A DNA stretch of 32,201 nt. Origin: Candidatus Aenigmatarchaeota archaeon (GTDB taxonomy: Archaea; Aenigmatarchaeota; Aenigmatarchaeia; CG10238-14; SpSt-28). Location: assembly GCA_025058985.1 (NCBI GenBank), contig JANXEB010000044.1:1-32201 (forward strand). The letters run 5' to 3'. The position numbers and the translations under genes were made by a program. Below, piece after piece: positions 15,447 through 23,412 of the stretch (within the stretch, counting starts at the first letter, position 1; each line of letters starts with the position of its first letter). Below the pieces are notes generated by a model that did no database searches, was not told the origin of the DNA, and worked only from the letters and a program-made list of their open reading frames with translations.

Positions 15447-15968
15447 TCAATAGTTCTGTTTTTTCACGATTTTACCTTTCTCACTAGGAATTATTTTTAA
15501 CATAGCGTTTTCAAAGTTAGTATAAAATTCTTTTCCTTCAAATATTCTGTCCAAGAAGACAGCTAAAGCAGCTATTTCAGAATGTGGTTGATTTGTTATA
15601 GATATATTCAAATCAACCATTTCATATACTTCTTTCGGAACCTTCTCAGAACCGACTATAATTAAAACTTTATTAAAAGACTTTATATAATCAATTTTTT
15701 CTAGCAAAGGTATTCCGTACATTGTTAAATGTATCTTCAATCCATCAAAATTTTTAATTAAACTTTTCCAATCTTTAATAAAAACTACACTAAAGTTACT
15801 TCCAAAGTTTTTATTAACTTTTTCTATATTCTTTTCTAATTTCTCATCTTTATTACCACAATAATACATTTGTTCTGTCAAAAAAGCTCTTGAAACTAGT
15901 GCACAGTGAGTAGTAATTCTTTTATCTCTTTCTGCTCTATGAAAAAGTCTTAATACGTATATTTTCAT
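15447..15968 (-). CDS. trm56: tRNA (cytidine(56)-2'-O)-methyltransferase Trm56
   Basis: 173 residues, the usual size of archaeal Trm56, a SPOUT-class enzyme that 2'-O-methylates C56 in the T-loop of tRNAs using SAM. The N-terminus IYVLRLFHRAERDKRITTHCALVSRAF matches the family signature (VLRLGHRPxRDxRxTTHVxLxARAFGA). The knot region has IIVGSEKVPKEVYEMVD (SAM loop) and ISITNQPHSEIAALAVFLDRIF. It is divergent from the 16005 gene with 36 bases between the starts, so promoters overlap. Its 3' end faces the 23S trailer. The Gly after RL in the family signature is Phe here (RLFHR), a mild oddity. Confidence 0.93.
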   Translation of the reverse strand: MKIYVLRLFHRAERDKRITTHCALVSRAFLTEQMYYCGNKDEKLEKNIEKVNKNFGSNFSVVFIKDWKSLIKNFDGLKIHLTMYGIPLLEKIDYIKSFNKVLIIVGSEKVPKEVYEMVDLNISITNQPHSEIAALAVFLDRIFEGKEFYTNFENAMLKIIPSEKGKIVKKQNY

Positions 15969-16004
15969 ATATTTATTTTTATTTTTTTAGAAGAAAACTA
16001 AATT

Positions 16005-16832
16005 ATGGCAGAAAGAAAACCAATTGATGAGTTTGTCTTTATATTAATGGCTGGTTTAGTTTTAATATCCATAATAATTGTTTATCAATATTCTCAAAAC
16101 CAAACAACTAATAACGTAACAAATTTAACAATAGCTAGAAACATTAAGATTTTTAATTTTGGGGATTTTGAGATATCTTACCAAATAGGAACCGAAAATA
16201 TAATAAAAAAAGAAAATATTAGAATTGAAAAAAGTATATTTTCAGAAAACTTCGTTGGTTATAGTTTCGAAATAAGCTCCGATAAATTAAAAATATTGCA
16301 AGCATCCAACCTTGAAGTTTCTGTGCATTCTACGAGTAAAAATGGTAAAATAATAATTAAAATAAATGGAAATGAAGCTGTTAATGAAGTTTTAGATAGC
16401 GGTACATACTTGTTTGAAGTATCTAAGTCTTTTTTACAAGAAAAAAATAAGATAGAAATATTGGTAGAAAAACTTCCGACATGGAAATTTTGGCAACCTG
16501 CCTTTTACGAAATATCGTTTAAATTTTATATAAACTATGCTGGCCAATCTTTTAAAGATTTTTCATTTACGCTAGAAGAAGATGATTTGAAAAAGTTTGA
16601 AAATGCCTTCATATCATTTAAAACTAGCGAAGAATCAGTAAAAAACGGAAAAGTGACTATCAGATTGAATGGTGGAAAAATATATAGTGATATACCACCA
16701 CTTCTAACAAACATAACAATAGACTTTGTTGGTAAGTTTAATAAAGGTAAAAATAAATTAGAATTTTCAACAGAACCAGGATCGGTTTATAAAATCGAAA
16801 ATTTAATAATAGTAATTAGTAAAAGGAGATAA
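16005..16832 (+). CDS. membrane-anchored extracellular protein with two repeated beta modules
   Basis: 275 residues. One N-terminal membrane helix (about 9-27) follows a short cytoplasmic MAERKPIDE; the rest is predicted outside. The ectodomain looks duplicated. About 100-170 contains SKNGKIIIKINGNEAV...FLQEKNKIEIL and about 199-272 contains VKNGKVTIRLNGGKIY...FNKGKNKLEFS; both end in a YxI/YEI beta strand. The NGK-x(4)-NG and KNKIE patterns suggest jelly-roll/beta-sandwich domains, perhaps carbohydrate or protein binding. No named family is recognised. It faces the large five-gene surface operon tail to tail (stop at 16832, next stop at 16840), so an association with that operon's product is possible but unproven. 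Confidence 0.7.
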   Translation: MAERKPIDEFVFILMAGLVLISIIIVYQYSQNQTTNNVTNLTIARNIKIFNFGDFEISYQIGTENIIKKENIRIEKSIFSENFVGYSFEISSDKLKILQASNLEVSVHSTSKNGKIIIKINGNEAVNEVLDSGTYLFEVSKSFLQEKNKIEILVEKLPTWKFWQPAFYEISFKFYINYAGQSFKDFSFTLEEDDLKKFENAFISFKTSEESVKNGKVTIRLNGGKIYSDIPPLLTNITIDFVGKFNKGKNKLEFSTEPGSVYKIENLIIVISKRR

Positions 16833-16839
16833 TATCTTT

Positions 16840-19647
16840 TTAGAATTGATTATTCGGCCATAAATCAGCACCTCCGAACCACCAACCACAAGCTTCTGCA
16901 GATGCGCCCATAACAAACAAAGTTATTGTACTACCAATTCCACCAGTAAGTAGTGTTAAAAATACTGGACCAACTAGACCCATAAGTTGACAAAAGCTTT
17001 TAGCTCTAGCCTCAATTTTATCTCCGTAAGGAATGCAATAATTTCTTGCGATTTGCAGATCATCTTTTAAACCTGGTATTTTCATTTCTTCAAAATATTT
17101 TTTCATAGATTCCTGATCCACATCTATAATTATCTGCTGTGCAGGACTATCTGTAGAGCCTAGAAGACTTGCTATTCCTGTCCATCCGGAAGAAGTACAC
17201 TCTGAAACAATAGTCTCCATACCATTGCTTAATACTTTGTAATTTATAGGTTCTATTTTATATGTTCCGTTAATCAATCCCCTTATAAAATCTTCTCTAT
17301 CTTTTATTTTACATTTATCTACTAATACTCTATACATACACTCCAATATACTTTTATCTTCTAGGCATTCGTTGTAACCTACTGAGTTTTCACAAATAGT
17401 AATATACGTTGTGATTTCTTCATTTTCAATGTACTGTATTTCCTTTTCTTTAACTTTAAAATACAATTTATCAGATTGATAAAACTTATCGCATTTAATG
17501 ATACTATCCTTAGTTTTTTTCACAATCAAATCTGTTTTACATGGAGAAACTAACCAAGCTCTACTATATGTATCCCTTAGTCCAAATGCTTCCATCTTTT
17601 CTAGCATTACCGTAACAAAAGAATTGCTAGGATTCTCTAAAGATATGTTAAACATATTATTCACTATCGAAGATGAAACATATAAGCACATTGAGTTTCC
17701 ACCACATCCATTATAAGGTTCTTCGTATGAGTTTGCTAAAAGTGAATAAATGGCGTCTATAGCTATAGCTGCAATGATGTAATCCGCGTAACAAATACCC
17801 TGCTTCCATTTACTCCATTCGTAACCACAAGTTATAATTCCAGAAGGAAATCCTAAAGGTATTCCTTCTACCGCTCCCAGAGTAGCTGCCGATACTCCGC
17901 TTATGTAATATTTCAACGTGCCGAAATATTGTTTTTCAAAAACATTTTCACCCACCTTTTCAATTGTTTCGTCAGCCCATTCCTTAAACGTAGTCCAAAA
18001 ACTCTTACCTATTTCTTCATAGTATTCTTTCATAGTTATTTCTCCAGACTCCTCCATAAACTTAAAGTTAAAAATTGTTCTTTTGACATTAAGATCTACA
18101 AATTCTTCTATTAATTTCTTAATTCTTTTAGCTTCTTTTTCAGGCATTTTCGATAAAACTTTTTCCAAGCTTGTTAATGTGCCTTTCTCATCAAGCAAGC
18201 TTTTAATAACCTTCTTGTTAAGGAACCAGCTAGCAAATTTTTTAAAATCTTCACTCTTCACAGCCGACTTTATTCTTTCTTTTACTATAGTCTTTTCTTT
18301 TTCTTCCAGTAAATTAAGTTTTACAACTCTTTTAGCTATGCTATTGTCTCCTGTTCTTTTAAAATCTGCCGCTAATTCGTTTTTAAGCTCCTTGGCAAAT
18401 GAAGCTAAATCATTATATCTTGGTTTTCCATCAACTATTTTAATTCCTCTAATCATAGATTCGGCAAACGCTTTTCTTGTTGTCTCATATCTTATTAAAG
18501 CATCTTCTGGTATAGATCCTACAATAACAGAAATTATTTCGTCTTCTGAAATTTTTTCTATATGACCGCCTTTATTTTTTATCAAATCATAAATCCCTCC
18601 TATTATTCTTTTTTCTATTGTTTCTGGTTGCATGGATTGATGCAGATAAACCATTGTTTTTATTTCCCTTTCTTCAAACAACTCTATTAATTTATCTACA
18701 ATAGCTTTCTCAACTATTTCGTCAACAGGACCTGTGTTTTTTATGGCAGAAATGAGTGCGAGATTCAAAAAATTTCTAGGAAGAAAACCCCTAGCTAAGG
18801 TTTTTAAGACTTCTTTCCACGCCTTTGGACTAAAAGCCATTTTGGGATTCAGAACGATTTTTTTCGTAGTATACCAAACAGATTTTAAGCCAGCCTTACT
18901 AATCGGTATGACATTTGTTACACCTCCCATTGCTATACTTGCAACTACCCATTCTAAGGGTTCATCTCTATTGCTCCACCAGTCCTCTGTTTTTGGTTCT
19001 AGCTTCTCGAACATAACAATATACTTTGGATGTTGAAAAGCTCTTATAAAACAGTTATACCAAAAAACCGGAGTAATTCCTATAGACGGTACACACCACT
19101 CAGTTGTTTTAATGTAAGTTTCTAAAAGAAAAGTCGAAAACATATTTATTACGGGAACTCTTATTATTGTTTCTGAAGTTATAGCTAATAAAAGTTTATC
19201 AAAAAACCAAACGCCAGTAGCGATTGATGGTTTTTGTAGTAGAGTAAAGCCAATTACCTTACATTTCATTTCCTTTTTATTACATTCTACGTTAACAACA
19301 TCTTTATAAATACTGGAACATCTATAATAAACCGTATTACCATTACTACCTATTTTTTCACAAGAAACCATAGAAAAATTTGGTAATAGTTTATACTCTC
19401 TCTCTACCTCTAGTTCCTCAAAGGTTATTTTTTTATAACATGTACTGACAGTTTCTTTTTCCGTCGAAACGAAATCTATAGCACAACTCAAAGCAGCTGT
19501 AGAAGTTAGTGCATAAGCGGTGTCTCTATCTATCGGATATGGTATCATCGGTATTTGTATTCTTAACGCAAGTAAAACAAGGTAAGAAAATATAGCGACG
19601 GTTATAATTCCAATAATTAAGTATACGAGATATGTAACAGTTGGCAT
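16840..19647 (-). CDS. large membrane protein, last gene of the surface operon
   Basis: 935 residues, no recognised family. An N-terminal membrane helix (about 5-30; LVYLIIGIITVAIFSYLVLLALRI) is followed by a Cys-containing region. Hydrophobic stretches that could be further membrane segments occur near residues 605-650 (GVSAATLGAVEGIPLGFPSG..., DYIIAAIAIDAIYSLLA), and a final pair lies at about 885-920 (LVGPVFLTLLTGGIGSTITLFVMGASAEACGWWFGG). The middle (about 300-560) is helical and charged. Cysteines recur in the last third (ICENSVGYNECLEDKSILECMYRVLVDKC broken up over the region), so disulfides outside the cell are likely. It starts 27 bases after the preceding gene. Size and position suggest the main structural or scaffold component of the operon's complex. 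Confidence 0.7.
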   Translation of the reverse strand: MPTVTYLVYLIIGIITVAIFSYLVLLALRIQIPMIPYPIDRDTAYALTSTAALSCAIDFVSTEKETVSTCYKKITFEELEVEREYKLLPNFSMVSCEKIGSNGNTVYYRCSSIYKDVVNVECNKKEMKCKVIGFTLLQKPSIATGVWFFDKLLLAITSETIIRVPVINMFSTFLLETYIKTTEWCVPSIGITPVFWYNCFIRAFQHPKYIVMFEKLEPKTEDWWSNRDEPLEWVVASIAMGGVTNVIPISKAGLKSVWYTTKKIVLNPKMAFSPKAWKEVLKTLARGFLPRNFLNLALISAIKNTGPVDEIVEKAIVDKLIELFEEREIKTMVYLHQSMQPETIEKRIIGGIYDLIKNKGGHIEKISEDEIISVIVGSIPEDALIRYETTRKAFAESMIRGIKIVDGKPRYNDLASFAKELKNELAADFKRTGDNSIAKRVVKLNLLEEKEKTIVKERIKSAVKSEDFKKFASWFLNKKVIKSLLDEKGTLTSLEKVLSKMPEKEAKRIKKLIEEFVDLNVKRTIFNFKFMEESGEITMKEYYEEIGKSFWTTFKEWADETIEKVGENVFEKQYFGTLKYYISGVSAATLGAVEGIPLGFPSGIITCGYEWSKWKQGICYADYIIAAIAIDAIYSLLANSYEEPYNGCGGNSMCLYVSSSIVNNMFNISLENPSNSFVTVMLEKMEAFGLRDTYSRAWLVSPCKTDLIVKKTKDSIIKCDKFYQSDKLYFKVKEKEIQYIENEEITTYITICENSVGYNECLEDKSILECMYRVLVDKCKIKDREDFIRGLINGTYKIEPINYKVLSNGMETIVSECTSSGWTGIASLLGSTDSPAQQIIIDVDQESMKKYFEEMKIPGLKDDLQIARNYCIPYGDKIEARAKSFCQLMGLVGPVFLTLLTGGIGSTITLFVMGASAEACGWWFGGADLWPNNQF

Positions 19648-19674
19648 ATAAATTTATTTTATTTTTAAAAAATA

Positions 19675-20580
19675 TTAGCAGTTGTAATTGTTTTCAATTC
19701 CTTTGGTAATAAAAAGCATTAGCGGAATACCTCTTGCCGATGATGTAGCCACAAACCTTAGAGAAGAACTTATTGAGGAGATCACGCAATCTTTACTTGA
19801 ACAATATCTGTAACATACTTCCTCTCCTTCTGGTGTCGTATAGCATGACGTTCTATAATAGTATTTTTCATAAAAAGTTACTCTAACATCAACAAACATA
19901 TCTTTAACCTCCACAAATGAATTTTTATTGCTATTCAATTTTGCTATTTCCTTAATCTTTTCTCTCATAGCTCTCTCTATCATGGTTTTTGCGTTAGAAT
20001 GGGGACAAGTATCTCTACATGAAAGTCCAGTATAAGTATATCTAAGGTAAAGAGTGCATATATTTTTCATTTCATAGTCTATCAAATCCAAAACTTTATA
20101 GAAAATATCTTTATAGACAAAATATTTTTCTTCTATACAAGCATTTAGATTAAACTTTTTTGTTATAGTTGGATTTTCAATATTAATTTCCAAACTAGAA
20201 GTACTGATACAAATGTCATTATTTTTTTCTTTATTTATTTTGTCTACTTTTACAGGTAATCCCGATAATTTAATCCTACTTTTTTCACTAAGCTTTACTA
20301 CATAATCATTTAAATAAATTTGTAATTTATTTTTGAAATCTTCGTATTGATTTGATCTTAATCTATAATAGTTAAAATCGGAATCATTCCACGCTCTTAT
20401 AGTTGATAAATGTAAGGATGCTTTCATAGACTTGTAAACACTCTCTATCATAAAAACTTTTTTCAAATTTTCGAAAACTATTAAATTGCTCCTATACATG
20501 TGATTTTGAAAAATTATTAAAGAAAAATAAATAGATAATACAACAAACAAAACTAAGAAAAACACTATCCAACTTTTCAT
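19675..20580 (-). CDS. membrane-anchored pilin-like/surface protein (301 aa)
   Basis: I choose ATG at 20580, which makes an ATGA overlap with the upstream stop (20577-20579). An upstream in-frame start at 20607 would add nine residues and a 31-base overlap. The protein begins MKSWIVFFLVLFVVLSIYFSLIIF, a membrane helix with almost no cytoplasmic tail, then a ~270-residue ectodomain with Cys pairs (CTLYLRYTYTGLSCRDTC; SCYTTPEGEEVCYRYCSSKDC) likely to form disulfides. No named family. Fourth gene of the leftward operon. The N-terminus is like that of minor pilins or TadE-like pseudopilins, but no cleavage motif is clear here. Confidence 0.68.
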   Translation of the reverse strand: MKSWIVFFLVLFVVLSIYFSLIIFQNHMYRSNLIVFENLKKVFMIESVYKSMKASLHLSTIRAWNDSDFNYYRLRSNQYEDFKNKLQIYLNDYVVKLSEKSRIKLSGLPVKVDKINKEKNNDICISTSSLEINIENPTITKKFNLNACIEEKYFVYKDIFYKVLDLIDYEMKNICTLYLRYTYTGLSCRDTCPHSNAKTMIERAMREKIKEIAKLNSNKNSFVEVKDMFVDVRVTFYEKYYYRTSCYTTPEGEEVCYRYCSSKDCVISSISSSLRFVATSSARGIPLMLFITKGIENNYNC

Positions 20581-21155
20581 GGCATACGAACCAATGTTAA
20601 TTTCCAATCAGACGGTTGTAGAACAACATTAGTAAAAGCAAAAATCATACTACTCACTTCACCATTGAAAAGTGGGAAGAATATTATGTATCTCTCTATA
20701 ATGCTTTCTGTTTTACATTCCTTATACTCACTTATGTATTCGCCCTCACCAAAATTTATTCTTGCACAGACCAGAAGTGGCAGATTATTAGCAAAGTATT
20801 TTTTGAACAGACGAGAAAAAATGTTATCTTTTTTAATCCGATAATCATAGCTTGCAACGTAAATATATGGAACTTCTGCTTTACACGTGCAAACCTCTTT
20901 TTCACCAAAAACCTGACAATTTGAACTACAATAGCTTTCTTTTTCCTGTCCTCTATAGTATTCCTCTTTCCACTCGTATTCTATAGCTAGTGATAGAAAA
21001 AGTTCTGGAATGTTGTTGAAAGATATGTACTCGAACAAATCTAAATAAAAACTCTCCATTCTATACCTAAAGAATGTCAAGAAAGTAATTGTAATTATCA
21101 ATACTACCACTATCACTACGATACTTAACTTTTCCAAAAGAAATATTCCTTTCAT
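20577..21155 (-). CDS. prepilin-like membrane protein (192 aa)
   Basis: The N-terminus MKG-IFLLEKLSIVVIVVVLIITI looks like a class III (prepilin) signal: a short basic leader ending in Gly, a hydrophobic helix, and Glu at position +5 after the Gly (compare G-FTLIE of type IV pilins). The ectodomain has a Cys cluster (ESYCSSNCQVFGEKEVCTCKAE) and further Cys residues. ATGA overlaps bind it to both neighbours (start ATG 21153-21155 overlaps the upstream stop; its stop 20577-20579 overlaps the next start). It is likely a pilin or pseudopilin, processed by a peptidase such as the one encoded at 28777-29556 (inference). Confidence 0.7.
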   Translation of the reverse strand: MKGIFLLEKLSIVVIVVVLIITITFLTFFRYRMESFYLDLFEYISFNNIPELFLSLAIEYEWKEEYYRGQEKESYCSSNCQVFGEKEVCTCKAEVPYIYVASYDYRIKKDNIFSRLFKKYFANNLPLLVCARINFGEGEYISEYKECKTESIIERYIIFFPLFNGEVSSMIFAFTNVVLQPSDWKLTLVRMP

Positions 21156-21877
21156 TTTTTAGGAACCTTCACAAATATTTTTTTCTCTGTTTTAAGAAAA
21201 TTAACTATTATCTCACTACATTCTTGAACCGCGTCGTACTTAATTATTTCTAACTTCAAACCACAATCTGTATAAGTTTGACATACGTTGTTTAAACAAA
21301 CTTTACCTTTGCCTATGCTAAGACTACGAAAGTCATTCAGCAATATTTTTATCCTCTTCTCGAACGATAAAGTCGATAAACAAGAATATGTTAAATAATA
21401 AGCTAACTGAGACAATGGTGTAACTAATGAAATTATTCTAACTCTAATTGGCTTGCAAAAAAATTCTTTTTCACAAATAGCGACATAACTTTCGAACATT
21501 GATTTCTTCAACATACCAGAATCGATATAACAAGAATTTTCCTTAAAAGCTTGAGTAATAAATGGGCCATCAAAGTTTGCTATATATCTGTTAACAGATT
21601 CGTTAGAAAAATTCACTACATAATTCAATTCATAGCTTTCTATTTTTTCTATTTCTCTATCGTTCCACTCATTGAAAAAACTCCTAGAAATTAACAGTCT
21701 ATCAATTAAGAAATTAGAAGAAGATATATAAGAATTTAATATAGAATAAGTTAGCAAAAATTGTTTAGAACTTACTATCTCAACTCTTAATTTAAAAAAA
21801 TTTCCACTAACTACTAGAAGCAATGCTACGACAATAGCCATTAAAAATACCCAAATCAAAATATCTCCTAACTCCAT
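21152..21877 (-). CDS. membrane-anchored surface protein (241 aa)
   Basis: It begins MELGDILIWVFLMAIVVALLLVVSGNF, a single N-terminal membrane helix with a very short acidic leader, as in TadE-like pseudopilins. The ectodomain of ~210 residues carries scattered Cys (NSCYIDSG; AICEKEFFCKP; GKVCLNNVCQTYTDCG; VQECSE). No named family. Second gene of the operon: the start overlaps the upstream stop by 10 bases, and the stop overlaps the next start (ATGA). Similar size and topology to its neighbours suggest that they assemble together. Confidence 0.68.
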   Translation of the reverse strand: MELGDILIWVFLMAIVVALLLVVSGNFFKLRVEIVSSKQFLLTYSILNSYISSSNFLIDRLLISRSFFNEWNDREIEKIESYELNYVVNFSNESVNRYIANFDGPFITQAFKENSCYIDSGMLKKSMFESYVAICEKEFFCKPIRVRIISLVTPLSQLAYYLTYSCLSTLSFEKRIKILLNDFRSLSIGKGKVCLNNVCQTYTDCGLKLEIIKYDAVQECSEIIVNFLKTEKKIFVKVPKK

Positions 21878-22251
21878 TTTTTTTCGATTAAAAAAACTAT
21901 TTCATTAGCACTCTCCTTTATTCGTACATTTAGTCGCTTTATTGGTATTGTTAAACAATCCTCGGTAGTTACTACAAACTGAGAATTTATACATAACATT
22001 GGAAAAAAATGGCTTACAGTATATTTAACATTTCCAGTATTTTCTATCCTATACTCATAATTAAAATTTGTCCTATAAAAAAGCGAAGAATATATCAATG
22101 ATAATAAAGTAGTTGTCTGCATATCACTAAACCTTAAGCCCAATATGTTGGAAATTTCCCCAGCAATTTGCATAGTTGTCATGATTATAACCAAGGTCAT
22201 TATTGTAAGGAAAATTAAGACAAATAGCTTTTTTGCTGCAAATTCTCCCAT
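21868..22251 (-). CDS. small membrane-anchored surface protein (127 aa), first gene of the operon
   Basis: It starts MGEFAAKKLFVLIFLTIMTLVIIMTTMQIAG, one N-terminal membrane helix, then a ~90-residue ectodomain with two Cys (FPMLCINSQFVVTTEDCLTIPIK). Family not recognised. It is the first gene of the leftward run and is divergent from the recombinase gene; the 64 bases between them are AT-rich and must hold both promoters. The ectodomain ends in an alternating beta pattern (LNVRIKESANEIVFLIEKKWS). Confidence 0.65.
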   Translation of the reverse strand: MGEFAAKKLFVLIFLTIMTLVIIMTTMQIAGEISNILGLRFSDMQTTTLLSLIYSSLFYRTNFNYEYRIENTGNVKYTVSHFFPMLCINSQFVVTTEDCLTIPIKRLNVRIKESANEIVFLIEKKWS

Positions 22252-22315
22252 AATTTTATTTACACAGAAAGAAAAATATTTAGTAAAATAAATTTTTTTT
22301 ATCTAAAAATATGTT

Positions 22316-23212
22316 GTGTTAGAAAAATTTGAAAGTTTTAGAAATTTATGCGGTGAAATAGATTTATTAACAAGAAGTGAAAACACAAAAAAAACTTATG
22401 AAAAAGGTTTAATGGCTTTCATGAAAATTTTTGAAATAGATGACCTGGACAAATTTATAAATAAAGTTAGAAATGGTGAAATAATACCAAATGAAGTATA
22501 TAAACAGTTTCTTCTAAACCTAGCGAAAAAACAAACAGCTCCAAAAACTATATTAACTTGGTCTTCCGCTTTAAAAAAATTCTTTGAAGCAAATTCTATA
22601 AAAATAGATGAAAAAATAAGAATTAAAGTTTTTAATATTCATGAAGATCACCTTATCTCAAAAGAAGAACTTAGGTTTATTGTTAACAATGTTAATATAA
22701 GAACACAATCTATTATTCTAATTTTATCTTCTTCTGGTTTAAGAATAGACGAACTTAGAAATTTAAAAATAGGAGATGTTGATTTGAAATCAGAACCAGC
22801 AGTAATAAAAGTTAGAGGAAGTTTAGCAAAAGAAAGAAAACCAAGAGTAACCTTCATTTCAAAACAAGCAAAAGAAGTTTTGCTAAAATATTTAAGTACT
22901 AGAAAAAATGTAGACAATGATTCTTATCTAATTACAAGCAGGGAAGAAAAACAATTAAGCTATTCACAAATTCAATACATAATTAACAAAGCTTTTAAAC
23001 TAATTGCAAAAAAAGAAGGTAAAAGATATAACTTACATGCACATGTTTTAAGAAAGTTTTTTAAAACCAACATGATAGCTGCAGGTGTACCTGCTCCAAT
23101 AGTCGATAGATTAATGGGACATAAAAGATACCTTAGTGAAGAATATGAACTCTATACTTTTGATCAATTAAAAGAATGGTACTTAAAAGGAGAAGCAAAT
23201 TTAACATTATGA
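22316..23212 (+). CDS. xerA: tyrosine recombinase (XerA-like integrase family)
   Basis: 298 residues. The N-terminal SAM-like core-binding domain spans about 1-105 and the catalytic domain 110-290. Catalytic residues: Arg143 in SSSGLRIDELRNL, a beta-hairpin Lys (around 172-175, AKERKPR), His243 and Arg246 in HAHVLRKFF, His269 in LMGHK, and a nucleophile Tyr at 277 or 280. This is the archaeal XerA pattern, the single-chain resolvase of chromosome dimers in archaea; a stand-alone mobile-element integrase is the alternative, but I see no att repeats or cargo around it. The start is GTG at 22316 because the ATG just upstream is in another frame and stops at once. It is followed by a small membrane protein with an ATGA overlap. 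Confidence 0.85.
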   Translation: MLEKFESFRNLCGEIDLLTRSENTKKTYEKGLMAFMKIFEIDDLDKFINKVRNGEIIPNEVYKQFLLNLAKKQTAPKTILTWSSALKKFFEANSIKIDEKIRIKVFNIHEDHLISKEELRFIVNNVNIRTQSIILILSSSGLRIDELRNLKIGDVDLKSEPAVIKVRGSLAKERKPRVTFISKQAKEVLLKYLSTRKNVDNDSYLITSREEKQLSYSQIQYIINKAFKLIAKKEGKRYNLHAHVLRKFFKTNMIAAGVPAPIVDRLMGHKRYLSEEYELYTFDQLKEWYLKGEANLTL

Positions 23213-23412
23213 GGAGAAAAAGAAGAATAAGTTTATTTTCAAGAATGATTTCTATGCTACTAGTAATAGTTGGCTTTTCTTTAATAACAGTAGTAGTATT
23301 TTTACACTCCTCAACAATAGAAGAAATCGAACTGAAAATAAAAATTTTATCAGTAATAGTTGGTAGCTTATATATAATGTTCTCTCTGCTTATTTTTAAA
23401 CAACAACAATAG
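23209..23412 (+). CDS. small two-helix membrane protein
   Basis: 67 residues from ATG 23209, which overlaps the recombinase stop (ATGA); a longer frame from 23176 would lie inside the recombinase gene and is less likely. Basic N-terminus (MRRKRRISLFSRM), then two membrane helices (about 12-35 and 43-62) joined by a short acidic loop (STIEEIELKIK). Unknown family. The 3' end overlaps the end of the convergent LeuRS gene by 17 bases. Confidence 0.55.
   Translation: MRRKRRISLFSRMISMLLVIVGFSLITVVVFLHSSTIEEIELKIKILSVIVGSLYIMFSLLIFKQQQ

Noticed and set aside
18083..18565. 160-residue plus-strand frame opposite the 935-residue gene
   Set aside because: Antisense shadow rich in Ser/Leu/Phe; no family features, and the minus-strand gene has a continuous frame and operon context.
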